From positions 1,054,001 through 1,118,000 of the forward strand of contig NZ_OZ034983.1 in NCBI RefSeq assembly GCF_964030845.1: DNA of 64,000 nt, in the 5' to 3' direction. Below, in pieces: positions 9,413-19,041 of this stretch; the stretch's first letter is position 1, and every line of letters begins with the position of its first letter. The notes beneath the pieces are model-generated. The model made no database searches. It was not told the DNA's origin and worked only from the letters and a program-made list of their open reading frames with translations. Position numbers and translations under genes: made by a program. This DNA is from Candidatus Fukatsuia endosymbiont of Tuberolachnus salignus (GTDB lineage Bacteria; Pseudomonadota; Gammaproteobacteria; Enterobacterales; Enterobacteriaceae).

Positions 9413-10498
9413 TTAATTCTGTGGTTGAATCTCAATTTTGCCATGTTCCACACGGAACATCTTGTCCTTATTACCAAGCATATCGGCAATGTGTTCGGCG
9501 CTAAGCGCACTAACAAATACCTGTGCTTGGGTGGCTTGCAGACGTTCGGCCAATAAACGCCGACTATCAGTATCCAGTTCGGAAGCAAAATCATCAAGCA
9601 GATACAGGCAAGGTCGCCCGCTCTGTTGGGTGAAAAACTCACCCTGTGCTAATCGCAATGCGTAAAGCAGTAATTTAAGCTGACCACGTGATAGCAAATC
9701 TTCGACTGGCGTATCATTGATCCGAATGCGTAAATCTGCTTTATGTGGCCCTGACAGGGTATAAGTTAACATTCGGTCACGCTCAAACTGGCGCTCCAGT
9801 AATTCACCGTAGTCACTTTCTTTATCCCAGCCACGTTGAAAAGAAATATTCAGCGTAAACTCTGGCAAGAATAAGGCGCAGGTCGCGGTAATATCGGCTG
9901 CAATGGCATTACAATACGCCGCTCTCCAGTCGCTAATACGTTCAGCCAGTGGAATAATTTCCCGATCCCAAATACGAATCTGCGCATAGTGACTCGCCTG
10001 CCGTAGGGCCGCGTTGCGTTGTTTAAATAATCTTTTTAGATTATTCCAGGTAGTAAAAAAATTTGCATCATTATGAAAACAACCCCAATCCAGAAAAGCA
10101 CGCCGATATTTTGGTCCCCCGTTTAATAAGGTAAATCCTTCTGGGCTGATTAATTGCATCGGCAGTAATTGCGCCAACTCAGCCACTCGATGCCCATCAG
10201 TGCCATCAATTCGCACCTTGGTATTACCTTGACGATCTTTACTCAGACCCACCGATTGTTTGCATTCACCGTTTTCCATTCGACCATGAAGTATAAATTC
10301 TGCGCAATGATTACGGATCACACGCCCTGCTTGCAAACTGCGAAAGGCTCTACCATGACCAAGGGCATAAATGGCTTCCAGCACACTGGTTTTACCGCTG
10401 CCATTCGCGCCGATCAGAAAATTAAATCCCCCAGCTAATAACAGATCTGCCGATCCGATATTACGAAAATTGTGGATAAACAAACGGGTTAATGCCAT
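9413..10498 (-). CDS. recF: DNA replication and repair protein RecF
   Basis: SMC-like ATPase that loads RecA at single-strand gaps with RecO and RecR. 361 residues, against 357 in E. coli. Walker A GANGSGKTS lies near residues 32-40, the ABC signature LSRGQLKLL in the C-terminal half, and Walker B CLYLLDDFASELD after it. It sits between dnaN and gyrB in the standard order. A TGTGGATAA sequence lies in its first codons at 10471-10479. Confidence 0.97.
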   Translation of the reverse strand: MALTRLFIHNFRNIGSADLLLAGGFNFLIGANGSGKTSVLEAIYALGHGRAFRSLQAGRVIRNHCAEFILHGRMENGECKQSVGLSKDRQGNTKVRIDGTDGHRVAELAQLLPMQLISPEGFTLLNGGPKYRRAFLDWGCFHNDANFFTTWNNLKRLFKQRNAALRQASHYAQIRIWDREIIPLAERISDWRAAYCNAIAADITATCALFLPEFTLNISFQRGWDKESDYGELLERQFERDRMLTYTLSGPHKADLRIRINDTPVEDLLSRGQLKLLLYALRLAQGEFFTQQSGRPCLYLLDDFASELDTDSRRLLAERLQATQAQVFVSALSAEHIADMLGNKDKMFRVEHGKIEIQPQN

Positions 10499-10540
10499 TG
10501 AGTTGGATCAACTTATAGATTAAAAATGTATTATTCAAAA

Positions 10541-11668
10541 TTAAAGACGCATTGGCATAACAACGTAATCTGCGGACTGTGCCAAGCTAGCCCCATCTTT
10601 AATTTGTACACTAGATTCAGGATTCGTCAGTAACAGATGTACTTTTTCACATTTCAGGGCATTGAGTACATCAAGTATATAACTCACATTAAAACAGATT
10701 TCTAACTTATCTCCTTCATAACTGACATCGAGGATTTCTTCGGCTTCTTCTTGCTCTGGATTATTTGCCGTGATATTGAGCTGATTATGTGCAATCTGGA
10801 GTCGAACACCGCGACACTTTTCACTGGATAAAATCGCCGCACGCGAAAATGCCTGTTTCAGTAAACCACAGTCCGCCTCAACGGTTTTATTGGGGTTCTT
10901 TGGTAATACAAGCCGATAGTCAGGGAAACGACCATCAACCAATTTACAAGTAAAAATGAAATCACCTACATGAGCACGAATATAATCTCTGCCAATTTCT
11001 AGATCTAATCTGGTGTCTCCACCATCTAATAAACGTACTAACTCCATGACCCCTTTACGGGGCACTATCACCGGATACGAAGACTCACCAACAAGTGTCG
11101 AACAAATAACCTTATTAATAGGCATCGAACAGACAGCCAAACGATGACCGTCAGTCGCTACCGTACGTAACATTTCATTTTCGGTTTCGAACAACATCCC
11201 ATTGAGGTAATAACGTACATCTTGATGCGCCATCGAGAATTGAGTAGACTCGATCAACCGCTTCAGCGTCGCCTGAGGCAATGTGAACTTTACCTTGCTC
11301 TCCCAACTCTCTCTATTAGGGAAATCGCTAGCCGGTAGCGTCGTGAGTGAAAAACGGCTACGCCCCGAACGCAGCAACAAACGCTCACCATCCAGCTCCA
11401 CCGTGATTGTTGCCCCTTCCGGCAAACCACGCCAGATATCAAGAAATTTTCGCGCAGGCACAGTCGTCGTCCCAGGCTCATGAGCCTGTGATAAGGGTAC
11501 CTTGGCTACCATTTCTATTTCCAAATCAGTGCCAGTCAGTTGCAAAGTGCCTGCGGTCACTTGCAGCAATACATTGCTAAGAATAGGAAACACGGGGCGT
11601 CCAGATAATGGGCTACTGACCTGTTGTAGCGGCTTCAGCAAATCTTCACGTTTAACGATGAATTTCAT
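10541..11668 (-). CDS. dnaN: DNA polymerase III beta subunit (sliding clamp)
   Basis: Ring-shaped processivity clamp for DNA polymerase III and a docking site for repair factors. 375 residues, slightly longer than the 366 of E. coli. The extra residues fall in short insertions such as INKVICSTLVGESSYP after the DGHRLAVCSMP block. The hydrophobic-cleft C-terminus SADYVVMPMRL is intact. The start lies four bases after the dnaA stop, so the two are probably translationally coupled. Confidence 0.97.
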   Translation of the reverse strand: MKFIVKREDLLKPLQQVSSPLSGRPVFPILSNVLLQVTAGTLQLTGTDLEIEMVAKVPLSQAHEPGTTTVPARKFLDIWRGLPEGATITVELDGERLLLRSGRSRFSLTTLPASDFPNRESWESKVKFTLPQATLKRLIESTQFSMAHQDVRYYLNGMLFETENEMLRTVATDGHRLAVCSMPINKVICSTLVGESSYPVIVPRKGVMELVRLLDGGDTRLDLEIGRDYIRAHVGDFIFTCKLVDGRFPDYRLVLPKNPNKTVEADCGLLKQAFSRAAILSSEKCRGVRLQIAHNQLNITANNPEQEEAEEILDVSYEGDKLEICFNVSYILDVLNALKCEKVHLLLTNPESSVQIKDGASLAQSADYVVMPMRL

Positions 11669-11672
11669 AACG

Positions 11673-13061
11673 TTAGGAGGATAAGGTTCTAATTAAATTT
11701 AAAAAATCTTCTTTGATGTCGTGATCTTCTTCGCGTAATTGATGGATTTTTCGACAACCATGCAACACGGTGGTATGGTCACGGCCACCAAAGGCATCAC
11801 CGATTTCAGGTAAGCTATGGTTGGTAAGCTCTTTGGCCATTGCCATCGCCATTTGTCGTGGACGAGCCACCGATCGAGAACGTCGTTTAGAGAGCAGATC
11901 GGCAACTTTTATTTTATAATATTCAGCCACTGTTTTTTGAATATTATCAATAGTGACAAGCTTGTCTTGCAGTGCCAGTAGATCACGCAACGCTTCGCGT
12001 ACAAAATCAATGGTGATCGCCCGACCGGTAAAATTAGCGTTAGCAATCACTCGATTCAACGCGCCTTCCAGTTCACGCACATTAGAACGCAAGCGTTTCG
12101 CAATAAAAAATGCCACTTCCGCTGGCAGACGAATATCGTTTTCATCTGCTTTTCTCATCAAGATAGCAACGCGGGTTTCCAGTTCTGGCGGCTCAATAGC
12201 GACCGTCAACCCCCAGCCAAAACGCGACTTCAAGCGATCTTCTACCCCATTAATTTCCTTCGGGTAGCGATCCGAAGTCAAAATAATCTGCTGATTACCC
12301 TCCAACAAAGCGTTAAAAGTATGAAAAAACTCTTCCTGAGAACGTTCTTTGTTAGCAAAAAATTGAATATCATCGATGAGTAACGCATCAACTGAACGAT
12401 AATAACGTTTAAATTCTTCAATCGCATTATTCTGCAGTGCTTTAACCATATCCTGCACAAAGCGTTCAGAATGCATATACACCACTTTCGCATTGGCCTT
12501 GTGAGCGATAATACCGTTACCCACCGCATGCAGAAGATGAGTTTTACCTAAACCAGTACCACCATATAGAAATAAGGGGTTATACGCGGCACCCGGATTA
12601 TCAGCAACCTGACGGGCTGCTGCACGTGCCAATTGGTTAGATTTACCTTCAACAAAATTATCAAAGGAATGTTTTGGATTAACATTCGAACGATAGGCAT
12701 GTTCAGGTTGAGCAGGAGAACTGTCCCAACTTGGATGAGCAGGGGCACTGCGGATCACTGGCTCAGCAAGCACATCAACACTCGCCACCCCCGGTTGGCT
12801 AATCGTTGAAGTAATAGACTTGCTACCCACTTCAAAACGCAACAAGGGCACATCTGCTCCGCAAAAATCATTAAGCAAACCATTGATATTATTTAAATAT
12901 TTATCACAAACCCAATCTAGAACAAAGCGATTTGGGGCGTAAAGCGCTAGCGTGTTGTCACTCAGTTCCGCCTGTAACGGGCGGATCCACATACTAAATT
13001 CTGTGGCAGGTAACTCATCCTGCAATCGGGCAAGACATTGCTGCCAAAGCGAAAGTGACAC
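11673..13061 (-). CDS. dnaA: Chromosomal replication initiator DnaA
   Basis: AAA+ initiator that binds DnaA boxes and melts the origin. I place the start at GTG 13061, giving SLSLWQQCLARLQDELP as in E. coli; the frame stays open for 29 codons upstream but that part resembles nothing. GGAG lies nine bases before the GTG. Domain I comes first, a variable linker follows (about residues 85-130), then AAA+ with GGTGLGKTH and DALLIDDIQFF. The C-terminal DNA-binding domain carries the signature FGGRDHTTVLHGC. About 462 residues. A DnaA box at 13212 suggests autoregulation. Confidence 0.97.
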   Translation of the reverse strand: MSLSLWQQCLARLQDELPATEFSMWIRPLQAELSDNTLALYAPNRFVLDWVCDKYLNNINGLLNDFCGADVPLLRFEVGSKSITSTISQPGVASVDVLAEPVIRSAPAHPSWDSSPAQPEHAYRSNVNPKHSFDNFVEGKSNQLARAAARQVADNPGAAYNPLFLYGGTGLGKTHLLHAVGNGIIAHKANAKVVYMHSERFVQDMVKALQNNAIEEFKRYYRSVDALLIDDIQFFANKERSQEEFFHTFNALLEGNQQIILTSDRYPKEINGVEDRLKSRFGWGLTVAIEPPELETRVAILMRKADENDIRLPAEVAFFIAKRLRSNVRELEGALNRVIANANFTGRAITIDFVREALRDLLALQDKLVTIDNIQKTVAEYYKIKVADLLSKRRSRSVARPRQMAMAMAKELTNHSLPEIGDAFGGRDHTTVLHGCRKIHQLREEDHDIKEDFLNLIRTLSS

Positions 13062-13211
13062 GGCGAACTCCACTCTAACAAAATCAACAAAAAAGAAGAA
13101 AAAAGAAACCAGACACTGTCCAATCCCAAAATACAAAATTAACCACATGGCAGGAGATAATAGCGCAAACGAAGCAATAGATCCTCCCCTTCCTGACAGA
13201 TTAAATACTTT

Positions 13212-13220
13212 TTATCCACA
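13212..13220. promoter_or_regulatory. DnaA box in the dnaA-rpmH intergenic region
   Basis: TTATCCACA matches the high-affinity DnaA box exactly. It lies about 150 bp upstream of the chosen dnaA start, in the divergent promoter region, where it would serve DnaA autoregulation. I see one perfect box here, so this is not evidence for oriC. Confidence 0.75.
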
Positions 13221-13337
13221 GGCTGTCAGATACGCCACGGTTGCGGCACTCTCTTTGAAGTCATACAATTCGCTACGGCTTTGTAAGCAGTCTAATTTTT
13301 CATCTACAGACCAGAAAAAATCACGCCGACACGATCC

Positions 13338-13365
13338 TTGCGATTTTAGTGGGAGTCAGTATAAT
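13338..13365 (+). promoter_or_regulatory. Likely sigma-70 promoter for rpmH-rnpA
   Basis: TTGCGA and a perfect TATAAT are separated by 16 bases, about 95 bp before the rpmH start and pointing towards it. The rest of the dnaA-rpmH gap (13062-13460) holds the DnaA box and no gene. Confidence 0.65.
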
Positions 13366-13460
13366 CGCCGCCTCTGCCCCACGACAGCGGATTAATGCCA
13401 GCTTGGGTGGCAACTGTTTAATAATCTACAATCATCCATCCTTATTTAGGTAAAATCGTT

Positions 13461-13601
13461 ATGAAACGCACCTTCCAACCCTCCGTACTGAAGCGTAACC
13501 GTAGCCATGGTTTCCGTGCTCGTATGGCTACTAAAAATGGTCGTCAAGTTCTGGCTCGCCGTCGAGCAAAAAGCCGTGCTCGTCTGACTGTTTCCAAGTA
13601 A
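13461..13601 (+). CDS. rpmH: 50S ribosomal protein L34
   Basis: Small, highly basic protein of the large ribosomal subunit. 46 residues starting MKRTFQPSVLKRNRSHGFR and ending LTVSK, essentially the E. coli protein. The Shine-Dalgarno-like TTTAGG precedes the start by about ten bases. It is divergent from dnaA and 18 bases upstream of rnpA, the standard arrangement. Confidence 0.98.
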   Translation: MKRTFQPSVLKRNRSHGFRARMATKNGRQVLARRRAKSRARLTVSK

Positions 13602-13619
13602 CAAAGCTCACCGTCTCAC

Positions 13620-13964
13620 GTGGTTAAGCTAGCATTTTCCAGGGAGTTACGTTTGTTAACTCCTTCTGATTTCACCTTCGTTTTTCAGAAGCCACAACGT
13701 GCCAGCACGCCGCAGCTCACTGCGCTCGGGCGCCTAAGCGAACTGGGGTATCCCCGTCTCGGGCTTGCTGTCGCTAAAAAGCATGTCAAACGCGCCCATG
13801 AGCGTAACCGGATTAAGCGCTTAACCCGGGAAAGCTTCCGTTTACATCAGCACCAGTTGCCTTCTATGGATTTTGTGATCCTAGTTAAAAAAGGTGTAGC
13901 TGACCTGAGTAATCCTGATTTGACGCAAATGTTGGAAAAATTATGGCGTCGTTATTGTCGCTAG
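13620..13964 (+). CDS. rnpA: Ribonuclease P protein component
   Basis: Protein partner of the RNase P ribozyme, which matures tRNA 5' ends. 114 residues from a GTG start (MVKLAFSRELRLL), as in E. coli, with the RNA-binding RNR motif in AHERNRIKRLTRESFR. The C-terminus is a few residues shorter than in E. coli. Its end overlaps the yidD start by 22 bases. Confidence 0.97.
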   Translation: MVKLAFSRELRLLTPSDFTFVFQKPQRASTPQLTALGRLSELGYPRLGLAVAKKHVKRAHERNRIKRLTRESFRLHQHQLPSMDFVILVKKGVADLSNPDLTQMLEKLWRRYCR

Positions 13965-14200
13965 GCTGCCGCGCCCTAATCGGGCTGATCAGAGGTTATC
14001 AGCGTGTTGTCAGTCCACTGTTCGGGCCACGTTGTCGCTTTCATCCCACGTGTTCTGATTACGCCCTTGAAGCCCTGGGCAAGTTCGGCGTGATAAAAGG
14101 CAGTTGGTTAACACTGAAACGCGTATTAAAATGCCACCCTTTAAACTCCGGTGGCTATGATCCCGTGCCACCCAAGTCCGAAGATAACAGAGAACACTAA
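13943..14200 (+). CDS. yidD: Membrane protein insertion efficiency factor YidD
   Basis: Small inner-membrane-associated protein that helps YidC-dependent insertion. 85 residues with the family blocks GYQRVVSPLFGPRCRFHPTC and GGYDPVP. It overlaps rnpA and is followed two bases later by yidC, so it is probably co-translated with both. Confidence 0.96.
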   Translation: MASLLSLGCRALIGLIRGYQRVVSPLFGPRCRFHPTCSDYALEALGKFGVIKGSWLTLKRVLKCHPLNSGGYDPVPPKSEDNREH

Positions 14201-14202
14201 CG

Positions 14203-15843
14203 ATGGATTCGCAACGCAATCTTCTTCTTATCGCTTTTTTGTTCGTGTCTTTCATGATCTGGCAAACCTGGCAAGTGGATAACAATCCGCAACCTGCCAT
14301 GCAGATTACGCAACAGAGCACGAGCGCAATCAGTGGTGATACTACCCGTAGTGAAAACCAAACAATACCTACCGGTGGTCAAGGACAACTTATTAAGGTA
14401 AAAACTGATGTACTGTCGTTGACCATCAATACACGTGGTGGCGACATTGAACAGGCTAACCTCTTAGCTTATCCTGATACACTGGGTTCCAATAAAACTT
14501 TTGAGTTATTAGAAACCACACCCGCTTTTATTTACCAGGCACAAAGTGGCTTGACGGGTAAAAATGGTCCAGATAATCCGGCTAACGGTGACCGTCCACT
14601 TTTTCATGCTACTCAGCTAGATTTTGTCCTGGTAGATGGTCAGGATGAGTTGCGCATCCCACTGACTTTCACTAGCAAAGACGGCTCCGTCTTTACGAAA
14701 ACCTTTGTGCTACAACGCAATAATTATGCGATTAGCGTTGATTATCAGGTGAAAAACGTCTCTGCGACTCCGTTGGAATTAACCCTGTTTGGTCAATTGA
14801 AACAAAGCATCAATTTACCTAAACACCGTGATACCGGCAGCAGTAATTTTGCTTTGCATACTTATCGTGGTGCGGCTTACTCTTCTGATGACACTAAATA
14901 TCAGACATATAACTTCAGTAAAATCGAAGATGCTAATTTAGAAGTGATGACCCAAGGTGGCTGGGTTGCAATGTTACAGCAATACTTCGCAACAGCCTGG
15001 ATCCCTGGCGCGAACGTCACTAATACTTTTTATTCCCGTAAGCTAGACAATGGGTTGGCGGCTATCGGTTTCAAAAGTGCGCCCGTGGTTGTACAACCTG
15101 GTGAGCAAAAACAACTCGCTGCCACGTTATGGATTGGCCCAGAAATTCAAAACCAAATGGCAGCCATTGCCCCTCACCTTGATTTAACCGTAGATTATGG
15201 CTGGTTATGGTTTATCTCGCAGCCACTGTTTAAATTGTTGCAATTTATCCAGGGCTTTATCGGTAACTGGGGTTTTTCCATCATCGTGATCACCTTTATC
15301 GTTCGTGGGATTATGTATCCACTGACTAAAGCACAATACACTTCAATGGCGAAAATGCGAATGCTTCAGCCTAAGCTGACTGCCATGCGTGAACGTATCG
15401 GTGATGACAAACAGCGCATGAGTCAAAAAATGATGGCGTTGTACAAAGCTGAAAAGGTCAATCCACTGGGTGGCTGTTTGCCATTAATCATTCAGATGCC
15501 AATCTTCCTGGCACTGTACTACATGTTGATGAGTTCTGTTGAATTGCGTCATGCGCCCTTTATACTGTGGATACACGACCTATCAGCGCAAGATCCATAC
15601 TATATTTTGCCGATCTTGATGGGTATCACCATGTATTTTATCCAAAAAATGTCGCCGACCACTGTCACCGACCCCCTACAGCAGAAAATCATGACATTTA
15701 TGCCTGTTATCTTCACGGTGTTCTTCCTCTGGTTTCCTGCAGGCCTAGTGCTCTACTATATCGTCAGTAACCTGGTCACCATTCTGCAGCAGCAGCTGAT
15801 TTATCATGGTTTAGAAAAACGTGGCTTACACAGTCGTGGATAG
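14203..15843 (+). CDS. yidC: Membrane protein insertase YidC
   Basis: Inner-membrane insertase that acts alone or with SecYEG. 546 residues against 548 in E. coli. One N-terminal membrane segment (residues about 5-22) is followed by a large periplasmic domain. The conserved five-helix core starts around residue 345, including the hydrophilic-groove Arg in FIVRGIMYPLTK and the IQMPIFLALYYML block. The end overlaps the apparent mnmE reading frame. Confidence 0.97.
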   Translation: MDSQRNLLLIAFLFVSFMIWQTWQVDNNPQPAMQITQQSTSAISGDTTRSENQTIPTGGQGQLIKVKTDVLSLTINTRGGDIEQANLLAYPDTLGSNKTFELLETTPAFIYQAQSGLTGKNGPDNPANGDRPLFHATQLDFVLVDGQDELRIPLTFTSKDGSVFTKTFVLQRNNYAISVDYQVKNVSATPLELTLFGQLKQSINLPKHRDTGSSNFALHTYRGAAYSSDDTKYQTYNFSKIEDANLEVMTQGGWVAMLQQYFATAWIPGANVTNTFYSRKLDNGLAAIGFKSAPVVVQPGEQKQLAATLWIGPEIQNQMAAIAPHLDLTVDYGWLWFISQPLFKLLQFIQGFIGNWGFSIIVITFIVRGIMYPLTKAQYTSMAKMRMLQPKLTAMRERIGDDKQRMSQKMMALYKAEKVNPLGGCLPLIIQMPIFLALYYMLMSSVELRHAPFILWIHDLSAQDPYYILPILMGITMYFIQKMSPTTVTDPLQQKIMTFMPVIFTVFFLWFPAGLVLYYIVSNLVTILQQQLIYHGLEKRGLHSRG

Positions 15844-17224
15844 ACTTTTTGAGATAACCGATGAACACAGCGATACGATAGTCGCGCAAGCCACACCTCC
15901 AGGACGAGGGGGTATTGGTATTTTGCGAGTTTCTGGCCGTGCGACCAAGGAAGTAGCACAAGCAATATTGGGGAAGTTACCTCGTCCACGCTATGCCAAC
16001 TACCTGCCATTTCATGATACTGACGGCAGTATACTCGATCAGGGAATTGCTATTTACTTCCCCTCTCCTCATTCTTTTACTGGAGAAGATGTGCTTGAGT
16101 TGCAGGGGCACGGTGGTGCGGTTATTTTAGATTTATTACTAAAACGTATTTTGATGCTACCTGGTTTGCGTATCGCGCAACCTGGCGAATTTTTAGAACG
16201 GGCTTTTCTCAACGACAAACTCGACTTGGCTCAGGCGGAAGCCATTGCTGATTTGATTGATGCTAATTCGGAACAAGCGGCGCGTTCAGCCGTCAATTCG
16301 TTACAAGGCGCTTTTTCAAATCACATTAATCGATTAGTAAAGACACTCACGCATCTACGGGTCTATGTCGAAGCAGCGATAGATTTTCCAGCTGAAGAAA
16401 TAGATTTTCTATCCGATGGAAAAATTGAAGTACGGCTTAACAGGGTATTAGACGATTTAAAAGCAGTACAAACCGAAGCTCGCCAAGGCAGCTTATTGCG
16501 TGAAGGAACGAAAGTGGTGATTGCGGGTCGTCCCAATGCAGGTAAATCTAGCCTACTCAATGCATTAGCTGGGCGTGAAGCAGCAATAGTCACCCACATA
16601 GCCGGTACAACACGTGACCTATTGCGCGAGCATATTCACATCGATGGTATGCCACTACATATTACTGATACTGCGGGGCTGCGCGAAACCAGCGATGAAA
16701 TAGAAAAAATAGGTATCGAACGTGCCTGGAATGAGATCGAACAGGCCGATAACCTGTTATTCATCGTTGATAGTACCACTACCCTAGCCACAGAGCCTAC
16801 CGATATCTGGCCAGAATTTGTCGAACGGTTACCCACGACCTTGCCCATCACGGTGGTACGTAATAAAGCGGATATTACCGGTGAACAAATTGGTTTAACC
16901 CAAATGAAAGGGCACTCACTGATTCGTTTATCAGCTCGTACTGGCGAAGGTGTTGATCTATTGCGCACACATCTTAAACAAAGTATGGGTTTTACCAGTA
17001 ACACAGAAGGGGGGTTTCTGGCTCGTCGTCGTCACTTACAAGCATTAGAAACGGCGGCTCAGCACTTGATAAACGGACACCAACAGTTAGTGAACGTGCA
17101 AGCGGGTGAATTATTAGCCGAAGAACTACGTTTAGCACAACAGGCTTTGAGTGAGATAACGGGTGCATTCGGATCGGATGACTTACTAGGGCAGATTTTT
17201 TCCAGCTTCTGCATTGGCAAGTAG
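15821..17224 (+). CDS. mnmE: tRNA modification GTPase MnmE
   Basis: GTPase that with MnmG installs the cmnm5 group on U34 of certain tRNAs. It has an N-terminal folate-binding domain (DTIVAQATPPGRGG), a G domain with GRPNAGKSSLLNAL, DTAGLR and NKAD, and the C-terminal CIGK with the essential cysteine. The start is odd. The ATG at 15860 that fits family length is out of frame by one base, and the only in-frame starts are GTG at 15821 or 15836, inside the yidC end. Either there is a one-base deletion just after the old start, or translation now begins upstream, adding about 10-16 residues. The body is intact. Confidence 0.93.
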   Translation: MAYTVVDRLFEITDEHSDTIVAQATPPGRGGIGILRVSGRATKEVAQAILGKLPRPRYANYLPFHDTDGSILDQGIAIYFPSPHSFTGEDVLELQGHGGAVILDLLLKRILMLPGLRIAQPGEFLERAFLNDKLDLAQAEAIADLIDANSEQAARSAVNSLQGAFSNHINRLVKTLTHLRVYVEAAIDFPAEEIDFLSDGKIEVRLNRVLDDLKAVQTEARQGSLLREGTKVVIAGRPNAGKSSLLNALAGREAAIVTHIAGTTRDLLREHIHIDGMPLHITDTAGLRETSDEIEKIGIERAWNEIEQADNLLFIVDSTTTLATEPTDIWPEFVERLPTTLPITVVRNKADITGEQIGLTQMKGHSLIRLSARTGEGVDLLRTHLKQSMGFTSNTEGGFLARRRHLQALETAAQHLINGHQQLVNVQAGELLAEELRLAQQALSEITGAFGSDDLLGQIFSSFCIGK

Positions 17225-17255
17225 GCACTAGAAAAAGCACATACCCGGGAAAACC

Positions 17256-17301
17256 GGGCCTTGACTTCACATAACGAACGACGGTTTTGCAAAAAGTCTA
17301 T
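17256..17301 (-). repeat. MITE-like element family 1, half copy B
   Basis: One end and adjoining interior of family 1 (CCTTGACTTCACATAACGAA ending GCAAAAAGTCTA). The other half is missing. It marks the junction between mnmE and fabF, which are not neighbours in E. coli. Confidence 0.8.
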
Positions 17302-17308
17302 TGCGCTG

Positions 17309-18556
17309 TCAACCGGTGATTTTACGAAAAACTAAAGAACCATTCGTACCACCAAAGCCAAAAGAATTGCATAAGCTGTATTCTATATTTTTTTTATCAC
17401 GGGCTTCATGTGGGACAAAATCTAAATCACAACCTTCGTTCTGATTATCCAAATTAATCGTTGGCGGAATGGCTCGGTCACGCAACGCCAATATAGAAAA
17501 AATAGACTCTATCGCACCCGCCGCACCTAAGAGATGTCCCGTCATCGATTTGGTTGAACTGATCATCACCTTACGAGCATCGCCAACAAAGACCGATCTC
17601 ACTGCTGCCGTTTCCGCTTTATCACCAGCAAGCGTGGAAGTGCCATGCGCATTGATATAACCAATATCCTTAGGCCCCACGCATGCATCACGCAACGCAT
17701 TTTTCATCGCTGACGCGGCACCCGCACCGTCATCCGGCGGCGAAGTCATATGATGGGCATCACTGCTCATACCAAAACCCACCACTTCTGCATAAATTTT
17801 TGCGCCACGTTTTTTCGCATGTTCATATTCTTCCAATATCACGATACCGGCACCATCGCCCAAAACAAAACCATCACGGTCTCTATCCCAAGGGCGGCTA
17901 GCCGCTTGCGGATTGTCATTTCGAGTTGACAATGCACGCGCGGCACCAAATCCACCGACCCCCAGTGGAGTACTGGCCTTTTCTGCACCACCCGTAATCA
18001 TCACATCAGCGTCATCGTAAGCAATGATACGCGCAGCATGACCAATATTATGCACACCGGAAGTACAAGCAGTAGTGATAGATATACTCGGACCACGTAG
18101 ACCATATCTAATACTTAGATGACCAGCGATCATATTGATAATAGTGGAAGGAACAAAAAATGGGCTGATTCTCCGTGGGCCACATTTAATCAGGTGCCCG
18201 TGATTTTCTTCGATCAAACCCAAACCACCAATACCTGAACCAATGGCCGCACCAATACGCGAAGCATTCTCCTCAGTCACTACAAGGCCACAGTCCTCCA
18301 TGGCCTGTATCCCAGCAACTACCCCATATTGTATAAAGGTATCCATTTTTTTGGCATCTTTCGGTAAAATAAGATCTTGACACTCAAAATCTTTTACTAA
18401 GCCAGCAAATCGTGTTGTATAGGCGCTAGTATCGAAATGCTCGATCGAGCAGATACCACTCTTACCAGCAAGCACCGCTTCCCATGTACTCTCAACTGTA
18501 TTACCGACGGGAGACAACATGCCCAGCCCCGTGACCACAACTCGACGCTTAGACAC
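17309..18556 (-). CDS. fabF: 3-oxoacyl-ACP synthase II
   Basis: Condensing enzyme for elongation in type II fatty acid synthesis, including the palmitoleate-to-vaccenate step. I choose GTG at 18556 (SKRRVVVTGLGMLSP): GGAGG lies nine bases before it and it matches the E. coli start, whereas the frame runs 13 codons further up. 415 residues. The catalytic triad is visible: Cys in TACTSGVHNIG, His in NAHGTSTLAGD and His in KSMTGHLLGA. It is the last gene of the fab cluster; the usual pabC-mltG-tmk genes do not follow. Confidence 0.97.
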   Translation of the reverse strand: MSKRRVVVTGLGMLSPVGNTVESTWEAVLAGKSGICSIEHFDTSAYTTRFAGLVKDFECQDLILPKDAKKMDTFIQYGVVAGIQAMEDCGLVVTEENASRIGAAIGSGIGGLGLIEENHGHLIKCGPRRISPFFVPSTIINMIAGHLSIRYGLRGPSISITTACTSGVHNIGHAARIIAYDDADVMITGGAEKASTPLGVGGFGAARALSTRNDNPQAASRPWDRDRDGFVLGDGAGIVILEEYEHAKKRGAKIYAEVVGFGMSSDAHHMTSPPDDGAGAASAMKNALRDACVGPKDIGYINAHGTSTLAGDKAETAAVRSVFVGDARKVMISSTKSMTGHLLGAAGAIESIFSILALRDRAIPPTINLDNQNEGCDLDFVPHEARDKKNIEYSLCNSFGFGGTNGSLVFRKITG

Positions 18557-18646
18557 AGCCGTCCTCCAAGGAGGGAAATTAAAGAAGTTATCCAAAAAAC
18601 TCAGGCGATCGAATGACCGCCCAGATATGTCCGTTTGCTGCTAAAG

Positions 18647-18886
18647 TTATGTGCCCTGATGTGCTGTGATATAGTCAACAGCTGCCTGAACCGTTGTAAT
18701 CTTCTCCGCTTCTTCGTCTGGAATCTCAGTATCAAATTCTTCTTCCAGAGCCATTACCAATTCGACGGTATCCAGGGAATCCGCGCCAAGATCATCCACA
18801 AAAGAAGACGCTAAAGTAACCTCTTTTTCTGTAACACTCAGTTGTTCAACGATGATCTTCTTAACACGTTCTTCGATAGTGCTCAT
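18647..18886 (-). CDS. acpP: Acyl carrier protein
   Basis: Carries growing acyl chains on a phosphopantetheine arm. 79 residues, strongly acidic, with the attachment serine in GADSLDTVELVMALEEEF. It lies between fabG and fabF as in E. coli. A 155-base gap separates it from fabG, enough for its own promoter, which is known in E. coli. Confidence 0.98.
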   Translation of the reverse strand: MSTIEERVKKIIVEQLSVTEKEVTLASSFVDDLGADSLDTVELVMALEEEFDTEIPDEEAEKITTVQAAVDYITAHQGT

Positions 18887-19041
18887 GTTCTTAAATTTCC
18901 TATCAAAACTCGCTTACGCGATGGTTCTCGTAGTTTATAAAATGTTGAAAAAGATGCAACTAAATCTCGGCTGGTCAAACCACTATTTTACGCCATTATG
19001 CGATTTTCACGGCAAATAACGCAAATAATTTTCACAGTTTC

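Noticed and set aside
10471..10479. DnaA box-like TGTGGATAA in recF
   Set aside because: A single 9-mer inside coding sequence is likely chance.
13149..13460. dnaA-rpmH gap considered as the replication origin
   Set aside because: Only one perfect DnaA box is visible, with no AT-rich 13-mer array. In enterics oriC is normally near mnmG, which is not in the window.
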